Origin: Planctomycetota bacterium
GTDB lineage: Bacteria; Planctomycetota; Planctomycetia; Planctomycetales; Planctomycetaceae
DNA: 7,215 nt
Direction of reading: 5' to 3'
Assembly: GCA_003669575.1 (NCBI GenBank)
Contig: QWOR01000244.1
Span: 1 to 7,215 of the forward strand
This document shows positions 6,250 to 7,215 of this stretch, in pieces. The stretch's first letter is position 1. Each line of letters starts with the position of its first letter. Position numbers and translations under genes: made by a program. The notes under the pieces are model-generated. The model saw only the letters and a list, made by a program, of their open reading frames with translations. It was not told the DNA's origin and did no database searches.

Positions 6250-6265
6250 TCTCGCGAAGCACCTG
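6239..6265 (+). terminator. Stem-loop across the ketosynthase-like stop codon
   Basis: CAGGTGCTT (6239-6247) and AAGCACCTG (6257-6265) form a perfect nine-base-pair stem with a nine-base loop. The TAG stop (6247-6249) falls at the stem-loop junction. No T-run follows, so it is not a standard intrinsic terminator; it may pause or stabilise the 3' end of the message. Confidence 0.38.
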
Positions 6266-6307
6266 CAGATGACTGGGTAAAATTCTGCCCTGGAATTAGG
6301 TCTGCGC

Positions 6308-6895
6308 ATGCACCCCATCCTGAGCCAAAATCAGTTCTTTGTTCGAGAACAGGTTGGCTGGTTCAAGTCATCGAACAACTACGACATCATCGATCCCGAG
6401 ACGGGTGAGTGTATTCTTCAGTGTCGAGAGCCGCGGCTCGGTTTCTTCACGAAGATGTTCCGCTTCACCAAGTACAAGCGGCACACCCCCTTTCATGTCG
6501 AAGTCACGACGCCCGACGGGGAGTTGGTTCTGACGGTCAAACGCGGGACTTCGTTCTTTGTGTCGAAGGTGGATGTCCTCGACGAAGACGATGACCGGGT
6601 TGGAGGCTTTAAACAGAAAGCCTTTTCCTGGACCGCGACGTTTTTCGTCCTCGGAGCGAACGACGAACAGTTGTGTACGCTGAAGGGGAAATGGACATCC
6701 TGGGAGTTCAATTTTGAACACAACGGGGTCAGCCTGGCCAAGGTGTCGAAGAAATGGGCGGGCCTGAGCAAAGAGCTGTTCACCTCGGCCGACAACTACA
6801 TGCTGCAGATTTCCCCGGAAGTCCCGGCGGATAATCCTCTGCGAATCCTGATTCTGGCCTCGGTACTGTGTATCGATATGGTGCTGGCAGAGTAA
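6308..6895 (+). CDS. LURP-one/phospholipid scramblase-family protein (Tubby-like fold)
   Basis: A 195-residue protein of the Tubby C-terminal-like superfamily that includes eukaryotic phospholipid scramblases, plant LURP-one-related proteins and bacterial YxjI-like proteins. The fold is a 12-stranded barrel around a hydrophobic C-terminal helix. Visible parts: an N-terminal 'NQFFVREQVGWF' (8-19); a 'YDIIDPETGECIL' strand-turn (25-37) ahead of 'CREPRLGFFTKMFRF' (39-53); 'HVEVTTPDGELVLTVKRG' (63-80); 'WTATFFVLGANDEQLCTLKGKW' region (108-129); then the characteristic 'KKWAGLSKELFTSADNYMLQI' stretch (148-168) and a hydrophobic helix (about 178-193), which in this fold lies inside the barrel or can act as a membrane anchor. 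ATG 6308 has a weak AGG seven bases upstream. It starts 58 bases after the ketosynthase-like gene. In bacteria the role of these proteins is not settled; lipid or membrane binding is inferred from the family only. Confidence 0.82.
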   Translation: MHPILSQNQFFVREQVGWFKSSNNYDIIDPETGECILQCREPRLGFFTKMFRFTKYKRHTPFHVEVTTPDGELVLTVKRGTSFFVSKVDVLDEDDDRVGGFKQKAFSWTATFFVLGANDEQLCTLKGKWTSWEFNFEHNGVSLAKVSKKWAGLSKELFTSADNYMLQISPEVPADNPLRILILASVLCIDMVLAE

Positions 6896-6970
6896 CCCTA
6901 CCCTGCTTCCTGTTTCGAGGGACACTGGCCTGCATCTTTTTCGCCATCCCCTTCCGGATTCTTTCCCGTC

Positions 6971-7215
6971 ATGCGTTCGATTTGCCTGTTTGATATTGAT
7001 GGAACCCTCTTGCGAACGGGTGGAGCCGGACAAAAGGCCATGGAACGCGCACTCACCGATGTTTTCGGTGTTCCAGATCCCTGGGAGGACATTCCCGCAG
7101 CGGGCCGGACCGATCGAGCGATCACGCACGACCTGTTCACGTATCACGAACTCGCCCCGAATGAACAACAGTGGGCGGAGTTTCAAACGGTCTACTTCCG
7201 CCACTTGAGCAGTAC
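6971..7215 (+). CDS. HAD-family phosphatase, N-terminal part
   Basis: The first 81 residues of a haloacid dehalogenase-like hydrolase, cut by the window end. Motif I is 'LFDIDGTLL' (6-14): Asp8 is the phosphate-accepting nucleophile and Asp10 the acid/base and metal ligand. The cap domain follows at once ('RTGGAGQKAMERAL', 15-28), with 'AGRTDRAI' (44-51), a stretch typical of the phosphoglycolate phosphatase-like C1-cap subfamily. Members dephosphorylate small phosphoesters such as phosphoglycolate or sugar phosphates; this one's substrate is open. ATG 6971 follows a pyrimidine-rich 75-base spacer with no Shine-Dalgarno sequence. It may be read through from the scramblase-like gene, or have its own start. 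Confidence 0.85.
   Translation, partial: MRSICLFDIDGTLLRTGGAGQKAMERALTDVFGVPDPWEDIPAAGRTDRAITHDLFTYHELAPNEQQWAEFQTVYFRHLSS

Noticed and set aside
6368..7204. Long open frame (278 codons) on the - strand
   Set aside because: It lies antisense to the scramblase-family and HAD genes; charged, unstructured-looking composition with no family signature.

Overview
The window reads as a piece of chromosome from a planctomycete-like bacterium. This is an inference from gene style: an exported YVTN-type beta-propeller, a small repeat-free lipoprotein resembling the planctomycete DUF6655 group, a methyltransferase with an N-terminus typical of that phylum, and several starts with poor Shine-Dalgarno sequences. 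The DNA looks moderately GC-rich throughout, and no segment looks foreign. I see no rRNA, tRNA, CRISPR, insertion sequence or integrase.

Layout. The left half (151-3454) carries five genes on the + strand: an exported beta-propeller protein, a GIY-YIG (UPF0213/YhbQ-like) nuclease-fold protein, an EVE-domain protein, a MoaD/ThiS-type sulfur-carrier protein that overlaps the EVE gene by one base, and a class I SAM-dependent methyltransferase. A lipoprotein gene (3655-4470) runs on the - strand, convergent with the methyltransferase. A 471-base divergent spacer follows, without a convincing gene but with several short inverted repeats. The right part (4942-7215) is again on the + strand: a ketosynthase-fold protein, a Tubby-like/LURP-one/scramblase-family protein, and the start of a HAD-family phosphatase cut by the window end.

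How the genes may work together. The propeller and GIY-YIG genes are 32 bases apart and may share a transcript. EVE and MoaD/ThiS are almost certainly translated from one message (TGATG overlap). The GIY-YIG/EVE/MoaD run puts a nuclease fold, a modified-nucleic-acid reader fold and a sulfur carrier side by side. That is suggestive of nucleic-acid modification or repair, but each family is also common as a single housekeeping gene.

The most unusual object is the ketosynthase-fold protein at 4942-6249. The fold signatures are intact over the full length, but all three catalytic positions of the Cys-His-His triad appear replaced (Glu188, Gln327, Asn364). It therefore looks like a non-condensing, chain-length-factor-like or otherwise repurposed ketosynthase, and no acyl carrier protein or active partner lies in view.
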